From positions 1-64,000 of the forward strand of contig VGTK01000001.1 in the NCBI GenBank assembly GCA_016874715.1: a stretch of DNA of 64,000 nucleotides, given 5' to 3'. The position numbers and the translations under genes were made by a program. Position 1 is the stretch's first letter. Every line of letters starts with the position of its first letter. Below the pieces are notes generated by a model that saw nothing but the letters and a program-made list of their open reading frames with translations, did no database searches and was not told where the DNA came from. This DNA is from Deltaproteobacteria bacterium. GTDB lineage: Bacteria > Desulfobacterota > Binatia > UBA12015. Positions 45,499 to 54,525 of this stretch are shown here, in pieces.

Positions 45499-46998
45499 GT
45501 GGAGCCGATCGTCGAGCCGAGCCTGCGTCCGCTGATCGCGATCCTCGCGTCGCTGGTCGCGGTGCCGCTGATCGTCGCGAGCGGCCGCCGGCCGAATCTG
45601 CGCGACACGTGGAGCGTGCTCGCGGCACTCGTCAAGGCCGGCGTCGTGCTGTCGATGCTGCCCGACGTGCTCGCCGGACGCATGCCGACGTGCCGGCTGT
45701 GGGACGTCTCGCCGGGCATCGCGCTCGAGCTGCGCGTCGACGCGCTGGGCCTCGTCTTCGCGATCGTGTCGAGCGTGCTCTGGGTGCTGACCTCGTTCTA
45801 TGCGATCGGCTACGTGCGCGGCGCGGGCGAGAAGAAGCAGACGCGCTTCTTCGCGAGCTTCGCGCTCTCGCTGTCGTCGGCGGTCGGCATCGCGTTCGCA
45901 GGCAACCTGCTCACGTTCCTGATCTTCTTCGAGATGCTGACGGTCGCGACCTACCCGCTCGTGCTGCACAAGGAGACCGACGCCGCCCGTCGCGGCGCGC
46001 GGACGTACCTCGCGTACACGCTCCCCGCGGGCATCGCGCTGCTGATCGCGATCGCCATCACCTGGTCGATCGCGGGCTCGCTCGAGTTCGTGCCCGGCGG
46101 CTTCCTCGACCGGACGACGGCGTCGCCCGCGCTGCTGTCGACGCTGTTCGTGCTGTTCGTGGTCGGCGTCGGCGTCAAGGCGGGGCTCATACCGATGCAC
46201 GCGTGGCTGCCGGCGGCGATGGTCGCGCCGACACCGGTCAGCGCGCTGCTGCACGCGGTCGCGGTGGTGAAGGCCGGCGTGTTCGGCGTGCTGCGGGTCA
46301 CCGGCTTCGTGTTCGGCCCGAAGCTGATGCACGAGCTGTCGCTCGACGCCTGCCTTGCATGGCTCGCCGGCGCCACGGTCGTGCTCGCCTCGCTGCTCGG
46401 GCTGTCGCAGGACAACCTGAAGCGCCGGCTCGCCTACAGCACCGTCGGCCACCTCGCCTACATCGTGCTCGGCGCCGCGCTGGTGAACGTCTGGAGCTGG
46501 ACGGGGGCGATCCTGCACCTCGCCTTCCACGCGACGATGAAGATCACGCTCTTCTTCTGCGCCGGCGCGATCTACGTGCGGACGCACAAGGAGAACGTGA
46601 GCGAGCTCGCCGGGATCGGGCGTCGGATGCCGTTCACCATGGCGGCGTTCGCGATCGGCAGCCTCGGTCTGGCTGGCGTGCCCGGGATCAACGGCTTCGT
46701 CAGCAAGCTCGGCCTGCTCACCGGCACCGTGCAGGCCGACCAGCTGGCGCTGCTCGCGCTCCTGCTCCTGAGCGGGGTGCTCAACGCCGCGTACTTCTTC
46801 CCCATCGTGCACACGGCGTTCTTCCGCCGCGGCGACGGCGAGACCGGGTTCGCCGAGGCGAGCCCGTGGATGGTCGTACCGCTCGTCGTGACGGCGCTGT
46901 TCTCGGTCGTGCTCGGACTCGCGCCCGATCTCGGCGTGCACGCCTGGGACCTCGCCGTGGCGACCGCGTCGCAGGTGACCGGAGGCGCACTGCCGTGA
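45499..46998 (+). CDS. NuoL/M-like proton-pumping subunit, second copy
   Basis: A 499-residue proton-channel paralogue. FLIFFEMLTVATYPLV contains the membrane Glu; KAGLIPMHAWLPAAMVAPTP then LLHAVAVVKAGVFGVLRV carries the key Lys residues, and KRRLAYSTVGHLAYI and HLAFHATMKITLFFCAGA follow. The PTPVSALLHAVAVVKAG segment is closest to MrpA/NuoL-type proteins, so it may replace the N-terminal MrpA module without the lateral helix. It starts at a GTG one base after the previous stop. Confidence 0.88.
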   Translation: MEPIVEPSLRPLIAILASLVAVPLIVASGRRPNLRDTWSVLAALVKAGVVLSMLPDVLAGRMPTCRLWDVSPGIALELRVDALGLVFAIVSSVLWVLTSFYAIGYVRGAGEKKQTRFFASFALSLSSAVGIAFAGNLLTFLIFFEMLTVATYPLVLHKETDAARRGARTYLAYTLPAGIALLIAIAITWSIAGSLEFVPGGFLDRTTASPALLSTLFVLFVVGVGVKAGLIPMHAWLPAAMVAPTPVSALLHAVAVVKAGVFGVLRVTGFVFGPKLMHELSLDACLAWLAGATVVLASLLGLSQDNLKRRLAYSTVGHLAYIVLGAALVNVWSWTGAILHLAFHATMKITLFFCAGAIYVRTHKENVSELAGIGRRMPFTMAAFAIGSLGLAGVPGINGFVSKLGLLTGTVQADQLALLALLLLSGVLNAAYFFPIVHTAFFRRGDGETGFAEASPWMVVPLVVTALFSVVLGLAPDLGVHAWDLAVATASQVTGGALP

Positions 46999-47249
46999 AG
47001 CTCGCCACGCCCACCGGACGCGAGACCGCGATCGGCGCGGTCGTCGGCGTCGTGACGCTCGCGCTGCCGCTGGTCTTCCCCACCGAGGACCACTTTCCGT
47101 GGGACGGCATCCCCGGCTTCTACGCGATCTACGGCGCCGTCGGCTGCGCCGCGCTGGTCGTCGTGAGCAAGTGGGTCGGACGCGTGCTGCTGGTGAAACC
47201 TCCCGACTGGTGGGGCGAGGAGAGCGACACCGACGAGGATCCGGCATGA
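46995..47249 (+). CDS. Small two-helix membrane protein of the antiporter operon
   Basis: An 84-residue protein with two hydrophobic segments (AIGAVVGVVTLALPLVF and FYAIYGAVGCAALVVVS) and an acidic tail with WWGEESDTDEDP. GTG start and ATGA end overlaps place it firmly in the operon between two proton-channel subunits. I do not recognise a named family; it is probably an accessory or assembly subunit. GWE-type acidic tails have no visible motif. Confidence 0.75.
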   Translation: MKLATPTGRETAIGAVVGVVTLALPLVFPTEDHFPWDGIPGFYAIYGAVGCAALVVVSKWVGRVLLVKPPDWWGEESDTDEDPA

Positions 47250-48976
47250 GCGTGCTGGTTCCTCCGGGCCTGCTGCTCGTGGTGGGGGCGGCGCTGCTCG
47301 CCGTGCTGCCGCGCGCCGCGCGTGCGGCGGTCTCGGTGCTGCTGCCGCTGCTGGTGGTCGCCTACTCCGCAACCTTCCTGCCCGACGGCACGACGGTGTC
47401 GTACCCGTTCATGCAGTTCTCGCTCGAGCTGGTGCGTGCGGACCGCCTGTCGCTGCTGTTCGGCGGGATCTTCTGCGTCACCGGCGCGCTCGCCGCGCTG
47501 TACGCGAGCCACGAAGGCGACGTGCGACAGCAAGTGGCCGCGATGCTGTACACGGCAGGTGCGGTCGGCGTGTCGTTCGCGGGCGACCTCCTGACCCTCT
47601 GCTTCTTCTGGGAGCTGCTCGCGATCGCGGGGACGGTGCTGGTCTGGTCGGGCGGCACGCGCGCCGCGACGCGCGCCGGCAAGCGCTACGTGCTGCTGCA
47701 CCTCGCGGGCGGCGGCCTGCTGCTCGCCGGCATCGCGCTGCAAGTCGCGCACACCGGCTCGATCCGCTTCGACGCCTTCGATCCGGCCGCTCCGACGCTC
47801 GCCGCCTGGCTGATCCTCGCCGGCTTCTGCCTCAACGCCGGTGTACCGCCCTTGCACGCGTGGATTCCGGACGCGTACCCGCGCGCGACGATCGCGGGCT
47901 CGGTCTTCCTCGCCGCGATGACCACCAAGAGTGCCGTGTACGCGCTGCTGCGCGGCTTCGCCGGCTGGGACGTCCTCGTCACGTTCGGCGTCGTCATGGC
48001 GCTCTACGGCGTCTTCTTCGCGGTGCTCGCGTCCGACCTGCGGGTGCTGCTGTCCTACCACATCATCTCGCAGGTCGGGTACATGGTGGTCGGCGCCGGC
48101 ATCGGGACGGCGCTCGCCGTGGACGCGTCCGCGGCGCACGCCGTCAATCACCTGATCTACAAGGGCCTGCTCTTCATGTGCGCAGGCGCCGTGATCGCGA
48201 CCACCGGGCGCGGCAGCCTCGCGGATCTCGGCGGGCTGCGCTCGCGGCAACCGCTCCTGCTCGGGCTCTACATGATCGGCGCGCTGTCGATCAGCGGCGC
48301 GCCGCTGTGGAACGGCTTCGTGAGCAAGGGGATGCTGCTCAAGTCGGCGGGCGATCTGCACCGCGACTGGACGGTGCTGCTGCTGGGCCTGGCCTCGGTC
48401 GGCACGTTCATCAGCGTCGGGCTCAAGCTGCCGTACTTCGTGTGGTTCCACGGGAAGAGCGGCATCGAGCCGAAGCCCGTGCCGCCGCCGATGCTCGCGG
48501 CGATGGTGTGCGCGGCGTTCCTCTGCACGCTGCTCGGACTCTTCCCCGGACTGCTCTACCCGTTCCTGCCGCACCCGACGGACTACGATCCGTTCACCAC
48601 GACGCACGTGATCGAGATCGTGCAGCTCTTCGTGTTCTCCGGGTTCGCGTTCTACATCCTGCTGCCGAACCTCTCTGCGGCCCGGAAGACGCTGGCCGAC
48701 GTGGACTTCTTCTATCGTGCGCCGGCCCGGCTCGTGCGAAAGCTCTTCGTGGGGCGCGTCGACGCCGCCTTCGGTACCGTCCAGACGGTCGCCGACCGGA
48801 TCACCGACAGGCTCGCGAACGCGCTGCGCGACCCGACCGCCTGGTTCGCCGAGGGACGCCGCCGCGGGGAGGACTACGACCCCGACCGTAGCCGTCCGCC
48901 GCTGCTCTCGCCGCTCGTGGTCACGATCGCGACCTTCGTCGGGATCGCGGTCGCGCTGCTGGCCTGGCAGGGCTGA
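47246..48976 (+). CDS. NuoM/N-like proton-pumping subunit, third copy
   Basis: A 576-residue proton-channel paralogue, the longest of the three. LTLCFFWELLAIAGTVLVW carries the membrane Glu, and GVPPLHAWIPDAYPRATIAGS and TTKSAVYALLRGFAG the Lys-bearing helices. LRVLLSYHIISQVGYMVVG and AHAVNHLIYKGLLFMCAG follow. After the last core helix there is a roughly 100-residue extension (from ARKTLADVDFFYRAPARLV) resembling the amphipathic part plus anchoring helix (LVVTIATFVGIAVALLAW) of some MrpD proteins. It ends the operon and converges with a CDP-alcohol transferase gene 15 bases away. Confidence 0.88.
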   Translation: MSVLVPPGLLLVVGAALLAVLPRAARAAVSVLLPLLVVAYSATFLPDGTTVSYPFMQFSLELVRADRLSLLFGGIFCVTGALAALYASHEGDVRQQVAAMLYTAGAVGVSFAGDLLTLCFFWELLAIAGTVLVWSGGTRAATRAGKRYVLLHLAGGGLLLAGIALQVAHTGSIRFDAFDPAAPTLAAWLILAGFCLNAGVPPLHAWIPDAYPRATIAGSVFLAAMTTKSAVYALLRGFAGWDVLVTFGVVMALYGVFFAVLASDLRVLLSYHIISQVGYMVVGAGIGTALAVDASAAHAVNHLIYKGLLFMCAGAVIATTGRGSLADLGGLRSRQPLLLGLYMIGALSISGAPLWNGFVSKGMLLKSAGDLHRDWTVLLLGLASVGTFISVGLKLPYFVWFHGKSGIEPKPVPPPMLAAMVCAAFLCTLLGLFPGLLYPFLPHPTDYDPFTTTHVIEIVQLFVFSGFAFYILLPNLSAARKTLADVDFFYRAPARLVRKLFVGRVDAAFGTVQTVADRITDRLANALRDPTAWFAEGRRRGEDYDPDRSRPPLLSPLVVTIATFVGIAVALLAWQG

Positions 48977-48991
48977 GACGCATCCCGCCCG

Positions 48992-49630
48992 TCAGGCGCG
49001 CGAATCGAGCTCCCGGTCGCGCTTCGCGCCGGCGACGAGCCGCAGCGCGAGCGGTGACAGGTTCAGCACCGCGACCGCCACGCTCGCCGGCAGGATCCAG
49101 TCGCCGTCGATCCAGCCTGCGATCGCGGCGCTGCCCGCCAGCACGGCGCCATAGTTGACGATCCCCGCCGCGTGTCCGGCGCGATCGGCTGGCCCGCGTC
49201 CGCTCGGCCGCGGGGCCACGGGCAAGGCAACGGCCACCCGCGTGGGCAGCGACGCGACCGCGAGCCCGCCGAGCGCGAGCGCCACGGCCGCCGGCAGAAG
49301 CCACGCGACGACCCGGACCGACGCGAGGCCGGCGAGCGCGGACACGACGAACACGCCATCGCCGAGCACGTCGAGGAACGCTCCGGCGCGCGAAGCGGTG
49401 CCCAGACGGCGTGCGAGGCGTCCGTCGACGAAGTCGCTCGCAGCCGCGGCCACCGCGATCGCGAACGGCAGCGACGCACTCACCTCCAGCGCCAGCACGA
49501 AGATCGGACCGAGCAGCAGGCGCAGCAGCGACAGCGACCACGGCAACCACCACCGCCGCCGGCCGCCACCGTCAAGCACCGACCGGGGCGCCGCCCCCGG
49601 AAGCTGCCCCGATGCCTCGGCTGTGTGCAT
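48992..49630 (-). CDS. CDP-alcohol phosphotransferase, second copy
   Basis: A 212-residue membrane enzyme of the CDP-alcohol phosphatidyltransferase family. The full signature is present as DFVDGRLARRLGTASRAGAF then LDVLGD, with five or six hydrophobic segments. It is short and lacks the N-terminal domain of the copy at 3.6-4.8 kb. The ATG at 49630 is used; ATG 49666 would overlap the divergent TPR gene. Possible roles are phosphatidylglycerophosphate or other phospholipid synthesis, or transfer of an unusual head group. Its context (antiporter operon, TPR protein) is not informative. Confidence 0.82.
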   Translation of the reverse strand: MHTAEASGQLPGAAPRSVLDGGGRRRWWLPWSLSLLRLLLGPIFVLALEVSASLPFAIAVAAAASDFVDGRLARRLGTASRAGAFLDVLGDGVFVVSALAGLASVRVVAWLLPAAVALALGGLAVASLPTRVAVALPVAPRPSGRGPADRAGHAAGIVNYGAVLAGSAAIAGWIDGDWILPASVAVAVLNLSPLALRLVAGAKRDRELDSRA

Positions 49631-49659
49631 TCCGGAGGACCCTGTTCTAAGAAAGCGTG

Positions 49660-50952
49660 ATGGCATTCAAGTTCTGCCCCGAGTGCGGCGCGGCCATCGA
49701 GCCGGAGTCCCGCTTCTGCACCGGCTGCGGCCAGCCCATCGGCGGGCGCACGGCTTCGACCTCCGGGCTTCCCGTCGCGGGGATCGCGGCGCTCGTCAGC
49801 CTGGTGCTGCTCGGCGGCGGCTTCTGGCTCTACTTCCGCCTCGCGCCGACGCCGCCACGGGGCCTCAAGCCGGGGGAGGGGGCGCCGCCTCCGGCCGCCG
49901 CGGGAGCACCCGCCGCCGCACCGGGTGCCGCCGCGGCGACCACCGCTTCCGGCGCGCCGCACCCGCAGATCGAGCTGCCCGACGACATCAAGAAATACAT
50001 CCAGCAGGTCGAAGCCGACGCGAAGGCGAAGCCGAAGGACGCCGCCGCATGGGAGACCGCCGCGCGCGTCCAGTATCGAGCATCGCGGCTCGATCCGTCG
50101 TACACCGACGCCGCCACCGCGTCGTACCAGCACCTGCTCTCGATCGACCCGAAGAACCTCGAAGGCCTGCGCGGTCTCGGCAACGTCGCCTACGATCGAC
50201 AGGAACGGGAGACGGCGATCGAGTACTACCGGAAGTACCTCGAGGTGAAGCCCGACGACCCCGAGGTGCGGACCGATCTCGGCACGATGCTGTTCGAGTC
50301 GGGCGACGTCGAAGGGTCGCAGCGCGAGTTCAAGTCCGTCATCGCGAAGAACCCGCAGTTCTTCCAGGCGTACTTCAACCTCGGCATCGTCCACGAGGCG
50401 CAGGGCGACCGCGAAGCCGCGAAGGTCGAGCTGACCAAGGCGCGCGACCTCGCGACCGACGACAACGTGAAGACCCGCATCGGCGCACTCATCTCCGCCG
50501 CCGAGCGCGGTGTCCCCTTCTCGCAGGCCGCGGAGGAGTTCGTCGCGCAGCAGCAGGCTCGAGCGGCCGGCGCAGCCCCGGCCGGTGCACCTGCCGGCAT
50601 GCCCGCTGGCGCAGCGCCGGCGGCGCCGCCGATGGCGGGAGGGGCACCCGCCGCCGCCCCCGCAAGTGACGCGAAGTCCTTCCCGGAGAGCGTCGAGCAG
50701 ACCTTCCGCGGCAACCCGGTCGCGGGGCCGAAGGTCGCGAAGGTCGAGTGGCTCGCCCCCGACAAGGGCCGTGTCGTGATGAACGGATTCCCGATGCAGG
50801 CCATGCCCGATGCGATGCGCGACATGTACCTCGAGAAGATGGCCAAGGGCGTGCGCGACGGGAAGGCGAAGTTCGCCATCGGCGGCCCGGTGAAGATCGA
50901 GATCGTCGACGGCGCGAGCGGCGACGTCATGGCGACGGTCGAGGCAAACTGA
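49660..50952 (+). CDS. Zinc-ribbon, single-membrane-segment TPR protein
   Basis: A 430-residue protein. An N-terminal zinc ribbon has Cys6/Cys9 and Cys20/Cys23 (FCPECG, FCTGCG). One membrane segment (VAGIAALVSLVLLGGGFWLYF) follows, then an Ala/Pro linker to about residue 105. Four or so TPR units come next (AATASYQHLLSIDPKNLEGL, AIEYYRKYLEVKPDDPEV, SQREFKSVIAKNPQFFQAY in pattern), then a second Ala/Pro/Gly linker and a C-terminal domain with MNGFPMQAMPDAMRDMYLEKM. The zinc ribbon should be cytoplasmic and the TPRs periplasmic. Such proteins act as scaffolds; the partner is unknown. A GTG at 49657 directly precedes the ATG used. Confidence 0.82.
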   Translation: MAFKFCPECGAAIEPESRFCTGCGQPIGGRTASTSGLPVAGIAALVSLVLLGGGFWLYFRLAPTPPRGLKPGEGAPPPAAAGAPAAAPGAAAATTASGAPHPQIELPDDIKKYIQQVEADAKAKPKDAAAWETAARVQYRASRLDPSYTDAATASYQHLLSIDPKNLEGLRGLGNVAYDRQERETAIEYYRKYLEVKPDDPEVRTDLGTMLFESGDVEGSQREFKSVIAKNPQFFQAYFNLGIVHEAQGDREAAKVELTKARDLATDDNVKTRIGALISAAERGVPFSQAAEEFVAQQQARAAGAAPAGAPAGMPAGAAPAAPPMAGGAPAAAPASDAKSFPESVEQTFRGNPVAGPKVAKVEWLAPDKGRVVMNGFPMQAMPDAMRDMYLEKMAKGVRDGKAKFAIGGPVKIEIVDGASGDVMATVEAN

Positions 50953-51055
50953 GCGCAGCCGCACGGCGGGCGGGCGACGCCCTTCCCGCAGATCGTCGGC
51001 GGTGGAAGGCTCCGGGAGCGGGCGGACCGACCGGGTCAGCTCCGCCGCTGCCCCG

Positions 51056-52213
51056 ATGAGCGAGCCCAGCGTCGCGACCAGACTGCCGGTGGGCTTCGAG
51101 CGCTTCCACGGCAGTGCCTTCCCGAACTACCAGCTCGACCGTGCGCACGCGCTCGGCTTCGCGGACCGCGACGAGCTGCGCGCTGCGGCCTCGTGAGCTC
51201 GTTCGTTCGGTGACGCGGTGACGGTCTTCAGCGCGCTCGCCGAGCACGCCGAAGGCGAAGGTCGCCTGCGCAACGCGACGAGCTACCTCCGCCTCGCCGA
51301 GTTCTTCACGCCCAAGGGATCCGGCACCGGGCTCTCCGCCTAGCGGCGTTACCGCGATCTGTTCGACCGGGTATTCGGGCACGACGGCCCCGTCCGTCAC
51401 GAGATCGCCTACGCGGGAGCGACGATTCCTGCGTACCGACTTCCTGCCACGGGATCGCCCCGTCGCGGGACGGTCCTGCTGCACGGCGGGTTCGACTCGC
51501 TGATCGAGGAGTTCTACGCGATCTGGGAGCGCATCGCGGCGAGCGGCTTCGAAGGCCCGGGGCAGGGCGGCGCGCGCGCCCTCGGCGGGCTGACCTTCGA
51601 TCACGACTGGGAGAAGCCCGTGGCCGCCGTCCTCGACCGCTTCGCGATCGAGCGCGCCGCGATCGTCGGGATCTCGATGGGCGGCTACTGGGCGATCCGC
51701 GCGGCGGGACGGGAGCCGCGCATCGACCGGGTGGTGAGCTGGCCGCCGGTGTACGACTGGCTGTACCAGCTGCCGGCTCCCGTACGCGCGGCTGTCCGCC
51801 CCATGTTCCGCTTTCGCGGATTCATGAACTGGAGCATCCGGGTCTGCACGCGGCTCTTTCCGGTGCTGCGCCACGCGGTGGACCAGGCGCTGTACCTGGT
51901 CGACCGCCACGAGCCGATGGCCGCGGCCGACTGGTTTCCCGGCATGAACGCGGCACACCTCGGCAGCGAGCGCGTCACGCAGGACGTGCTGCTCTGCTGC
52001 GGAGAGAACGATGCGTTCCAGCCGCCGGTGCTGACCCGCTGCCAGGCCGAAGCGCTGTCGTCGGCGCGATCGGTGTCCGTGCGGACGTTCACCGCGGCCG
52101 AGCACGCCGACAGTCACTGCCAGATGGGCAATCTCGATCTCGCCTGGCGCGTGGTGACGACGTGGCTGCGCGACGGTAGCGTTCTCCCGGCCGGGCACTC
52201 GCCAAGCCCGTAG
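51056..52213 (+). pseudogene. Alpha/beta-hydrolase interrupted by two in-frame stops
   Basis: A single frame from ATG 51056 to the stop at 52213 reads as one alpha/beta-hydrolase (about 386 codons) of the FrsA/2,6-dihydropseudooxynicotine-hydrolase-like group. Segments are GFERFHGSAFPNYQLDRAHA, SALAEHAEGEGRLRNATSYL, TVLLHGGFDSLIEEFY, GPGQGG, HDWEKPVAAVLD, the nucleophile elbow GISMGGYWA (Ser) and CCGENDAFQPP, then the late His in EHADSHCQMGN. The frame is broken by TGA at 51194-51196 and TAG at 51341-51343. About four codons seem missing between SGFE and GPGQGG. Downstream of the stops, codon use and catalytic residues are intact, so the inactivation looks recent. A truncated start at 51620 would lack the oxyanion region. 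Confidence 0.82.
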
Positions 52214-52214
52214 G

Positions 52215-52331
52215 GTCGGCGCGACGCGCTACCAGCCGAGCGAGGTCGGCGCGACGCGCTACCAGCCGAGCGAGGTCGGCGCGACGCGCTACCAGCCGAG
52301 CGAGGTCGGCGCGACGCGCTACCAGCCGAGC
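52215..52331. repeat. 30-bp tandem repeat, about four copies, overlapping the regulator's 3' end
   Basis: Three identical 30-bp units (52215-52244, 52245-52274, 52275-52304) and the first 27 bases of a fourth (52305-52331). The fourth contains the last codons and stop of the LytR-type gene (minus strand LGW then TAG). Thus the tail of the gene, stop included, has been copied downstream in register, and each unit would read LGW-stop in the same frame. The other end abuts the hydrolase pseudogene. Confidence 0.92.
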
Positions 52332-53074
52332 CGCGCTCTCAGCTCGCGCGCCTGCACACGCGACAGCTCGACCGGGCTCGACTGCGCGTCCTTCATCACC
52401 AGCCGATAGCGGCCGCCGAACCAGCGCGCGATCTCTTTGACCTGCTCGAGATTCACGATCCTCGACTTGTGCGCGCGGAAGAAGACCTGGGGATCGAGGC
52501 GCTCCTCGAGCTCGCGCAGGGTGAAGTTGGTCATCAGCGAGCGCCCGTCGACGTGCGCGTAGACCAGCCGCGACTCGACGGCGAACCAGAAGATGTCCTT
52601 GACGGGCACGACGAGGATCTTGCGCGCGGTGTGGACCGGGATCTGCGAGGCGTAGATCCGACCCGGTTCGGCGGCGCGCGCGACCGTGTCCTGGTCCGGG
52701 CGCGCGCGACCGTCGGCGATCTTCTGCCGCACGCGCCCGACGGCGTCGGCGAGACGCGGCTGCGAGAACGGCTTGAGCAGATAGTCGAGCGCCTCGACCT
52801 CGAAGGCCTTGATCGCGTGCTGGTCGTAGGCGGTCGCGAAGATGACGTGCGGCGGGTCCTTGACGGCGCGCAGCACGCCGAAGCCGTCCATGCCCGGCAT
52901 CTGCACGTCGAGCACCACGAGGTCGGGGTTCTGTACCTCGATCAGCCCGATCGCGGAGGGGCCGTCGCCAGCCTCGCCGACGAGCTGCACGTCCGCAATC
53001 TTCTTCAGGAAGCTCTTGACGCGGTCGCGCGCCAGCGGCTCGTCGTCGACCACGACCGTCCGGATCGCGTTCAT
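52319..53074 (-). CDS. LytTR-type response regulator
   Basis: A 251-residue response regulator. The receiver domain has the acidic pocket (Asp10, Asp11), phosphoacceptor Asp56 (LVVLDVQMPGMDGF) and the conserved Lys in YLLKPF. After a linker, a LytTR DNA-binding domain (VPVKDIFWFAVESRLVYAHV, LEERLDPQVFFRAHKSRIVNLEQV in pattern) runs to the end. It resembles AlgR/LytR proteins. The ATG overlaps the kinase stop as TGATG, so kinase and regulator form one coupled operon. The last codons lie inside a 30-bp tandem repeat. Targets are unknown; LytTR sites are usually paired direct repeats, and none was located. Confidence 0.93.
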   Translation of the reverse strand: MNAIRTVVVDDEPLARDRVKSFLKKIADVQLVGEAGDGPSAIGLIEVQNPDLVVLDVQMPGMDGFGVLRAVKDPPHVIFATAYDQHAIKAFEVEALDYLLKPFSQPRLADAVGRVRQKIADGRARPDQDTVARAAEPGRIYASQIPVHTARKILVVPVKDIFWFAVESRLVYAHVDGRSLMTNFTLRELEERLDPQVFFRAHKSRIVNLEQVKEIARWFGGRYRLVMKDAQSSPVELSRVQARELRARLGW

Positions 53075-54204
53075 CAGTGCACCGTTCCCGCGGGCGCGGC
53101 GTGGCCGCCCTGCGGCACGCGCACGACGATGCTCGTCCCCTGGCCCGGCTGGCTGTCGATCCGCGGCGCGTACTCTGCCCCGTAGAGCTGGACCAGTCGG
53201 TCGTGCACGTTGCGCAGCCCGACCCCCGCCGACAGCGCGGCGTCGACGCCCGTCGCCATCCCCACGCCGGTGTCCCGGACGACCACGCGCAGGTCGGTGC
53301 CTTCGAGTGCCGCCTCGATCGACACGGTTCCGCCGCCCACCTTCTGCGACACGCCGTGGCGCACCGCGTTCTCGACCAGCGGCTGGAGGATGAGCGTCGG
53401 CACCGTTCCGTGCAGCGCCCCGTCCTCGACCACGAAGTCCACGGCGAGCCGGTCGCCGAAGCGCGCGCGCTCGATGTCGAGGTAGGCGTCGGCGATGTCG
53501 AGCTCGTCCTGCAGCGTGACGAACGACCGGTTGTCGCTCTGCAGCAGGTAGCGGAAGATCTCTGCGAGACGCTCGACGCACGCCTCCGCGCGCACCGGAT
53601 CCGTCGAGATCAGCTGCGCGATCGAGTTCAGGCTGTTGAACAGGAAGTGCGGGTTGATGCGCGCGCGCAGCGCCTCGAGCTGTGCGACCGACGCCATCTC
53701 GCGCGCCTGCAACTCGCGCTTCTCGAGCAGGAAGATCTGCCACCAGCTCTGGTTGAAGCCGACCACCGCCAGCAGCCCGACCGGCACGATCGGGAACGCG
53801 AAGTACAGAACCGGCAGCTTCGCGATCCAGTCGGCCGGGACGACCACGTTCACGTCGCCGCCGCTGTAGCCCGAGAGCATCCACCGGCCCTGGGTGACCA
53901 GGAGGGTGCCGTTGACCAGCAGGAACGAGGTCGCCGTGATCGCCAGCAGGCTGACCACTATCTGCAGCGCCGCCGCCCTGCCCCGGGGCGCCCGTGCGAA
54001 CCGCGGGAACACCCACACCCACAGCAGGAGCGTCGCGACCGCGTAGACGCCAGCGCCGATCAGCGAGCTCACCAGGGGCGACCAGCGCTGCACCATGATG
54101 CACTGGACTCCACCGACCTGCAGGCCGGTCGCCAGCGCAGCGCCGAAGATCAGCTTCGCCTGGCTGCGCAGCCTGCTCGCGGGCTGGTCACGAAGGGTCG
54201 CCAT
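53074..54204 (-). CDS. LytS/AlgZ-type membrane sensor histidine kinase
   Basis: A 376-residue sensor kinase with four hydrophobic segments in the first 150 residues and a periplasmic-type loop (GRWMLSGYSGGDVNVVVPADW in pattern). The phosphoacceptor is His186 in ARINPHFLFNSLNSI, the signature of the LytS (His_kinase) family, and LQPLVENAVRHG (N box) and VRDTGVGM (G box) follow. The start ATG 54204 has AGGAA upstream; an ATG at 54228 is alternative but lacks a ribosome site. It pairs with the LytTR regulator. No input ligand domain is recognisable, so the signal is unknown. Confidence 0.92.
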   Translation of the reverse strand: MATLRDQPASRLRSQAKLIFGAALATGLQVGGVQCIMVQRWSPLVSSLIGAGVYAVATLLLWVWVFPRFARAPRGRAAALQIVVSLLAITATSFLLVNGTLLVTQGRWMLSGYSGGDVNVVVPADWIAKLPVLYFAFPIVPVGLLAVVGFNQSWWQIFLLEKRELQAREMASVAQLEALRARINPHFLFNSLNSIAQLISTDPVRAEACVERLAEIFRYLLQSDNRSFVTLQDELDIADAYLDIERARFGDRLAVDFVVEDGALHGTVPTLILQPLVENAVRHGVSQKVGGGTVSIEAALEGTDLRVVVRDTGVGMATGVDAALSAGVGLRNVHDRLVQLYGAEYAPRIDSQPGQGTSIVVRVPQGGHAAPAGTVH

Positions 54205-54525
54205 CGCACCGTTTCCTAGCCGCTCCATATCATCATGATCGCGGCGATCGCACCCCGGAAGTCAGCCCGGACGCGGCGAAGGGTCGCTCCCGGGGGCCCA
54301 ACCGTCGAAAGCGCCGCGCGTCCCGGTGCGCGCAGACGCCAGCGCGTCGCGCGGGGCCTTGCCGGACGCGCTCGCCGGTGGTGGCGGCACGCCACGGGAT
54401 CCGCCCGCGGCCCCCCGGGTGCGTGGTGGGAAGCCCGGCCTGGGCCAGCCCGGCGAACGGGCCCGGCAGGGCGCCACACACATGTCCACTGGAAACCGCG
54501 CCACCCCGTTGCTTACACCGGGCGG
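54205..54525. other. Divergent region between the sensor kinase and purK
   Basis: About 320 bases, very GC-rich, with frames open on both strands but no recognisable protein. A short A/T-rich island (ATATCATCATGAT) at 54226-54239, directly behind the kinase start, is the only visible promoter-like composition. Nothing else was recognised; no purine riboswitch or PurR-type operator is evident before purK. Confidence 0.35.

Noticed and set aside
51194-51196. In-frame TGA as a selenocysteine codon
   Set aside because: The position is not a Cys or redox site in related hydrolases and a second, TAG, stop follows. Ordinary nonsense mutation is simpler.
52215-52331. CRISPR-like array of 30-bp repeats
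   Set aside because: The units are directly contiguous without spacers and one of them is the 3' end of a coding gene.
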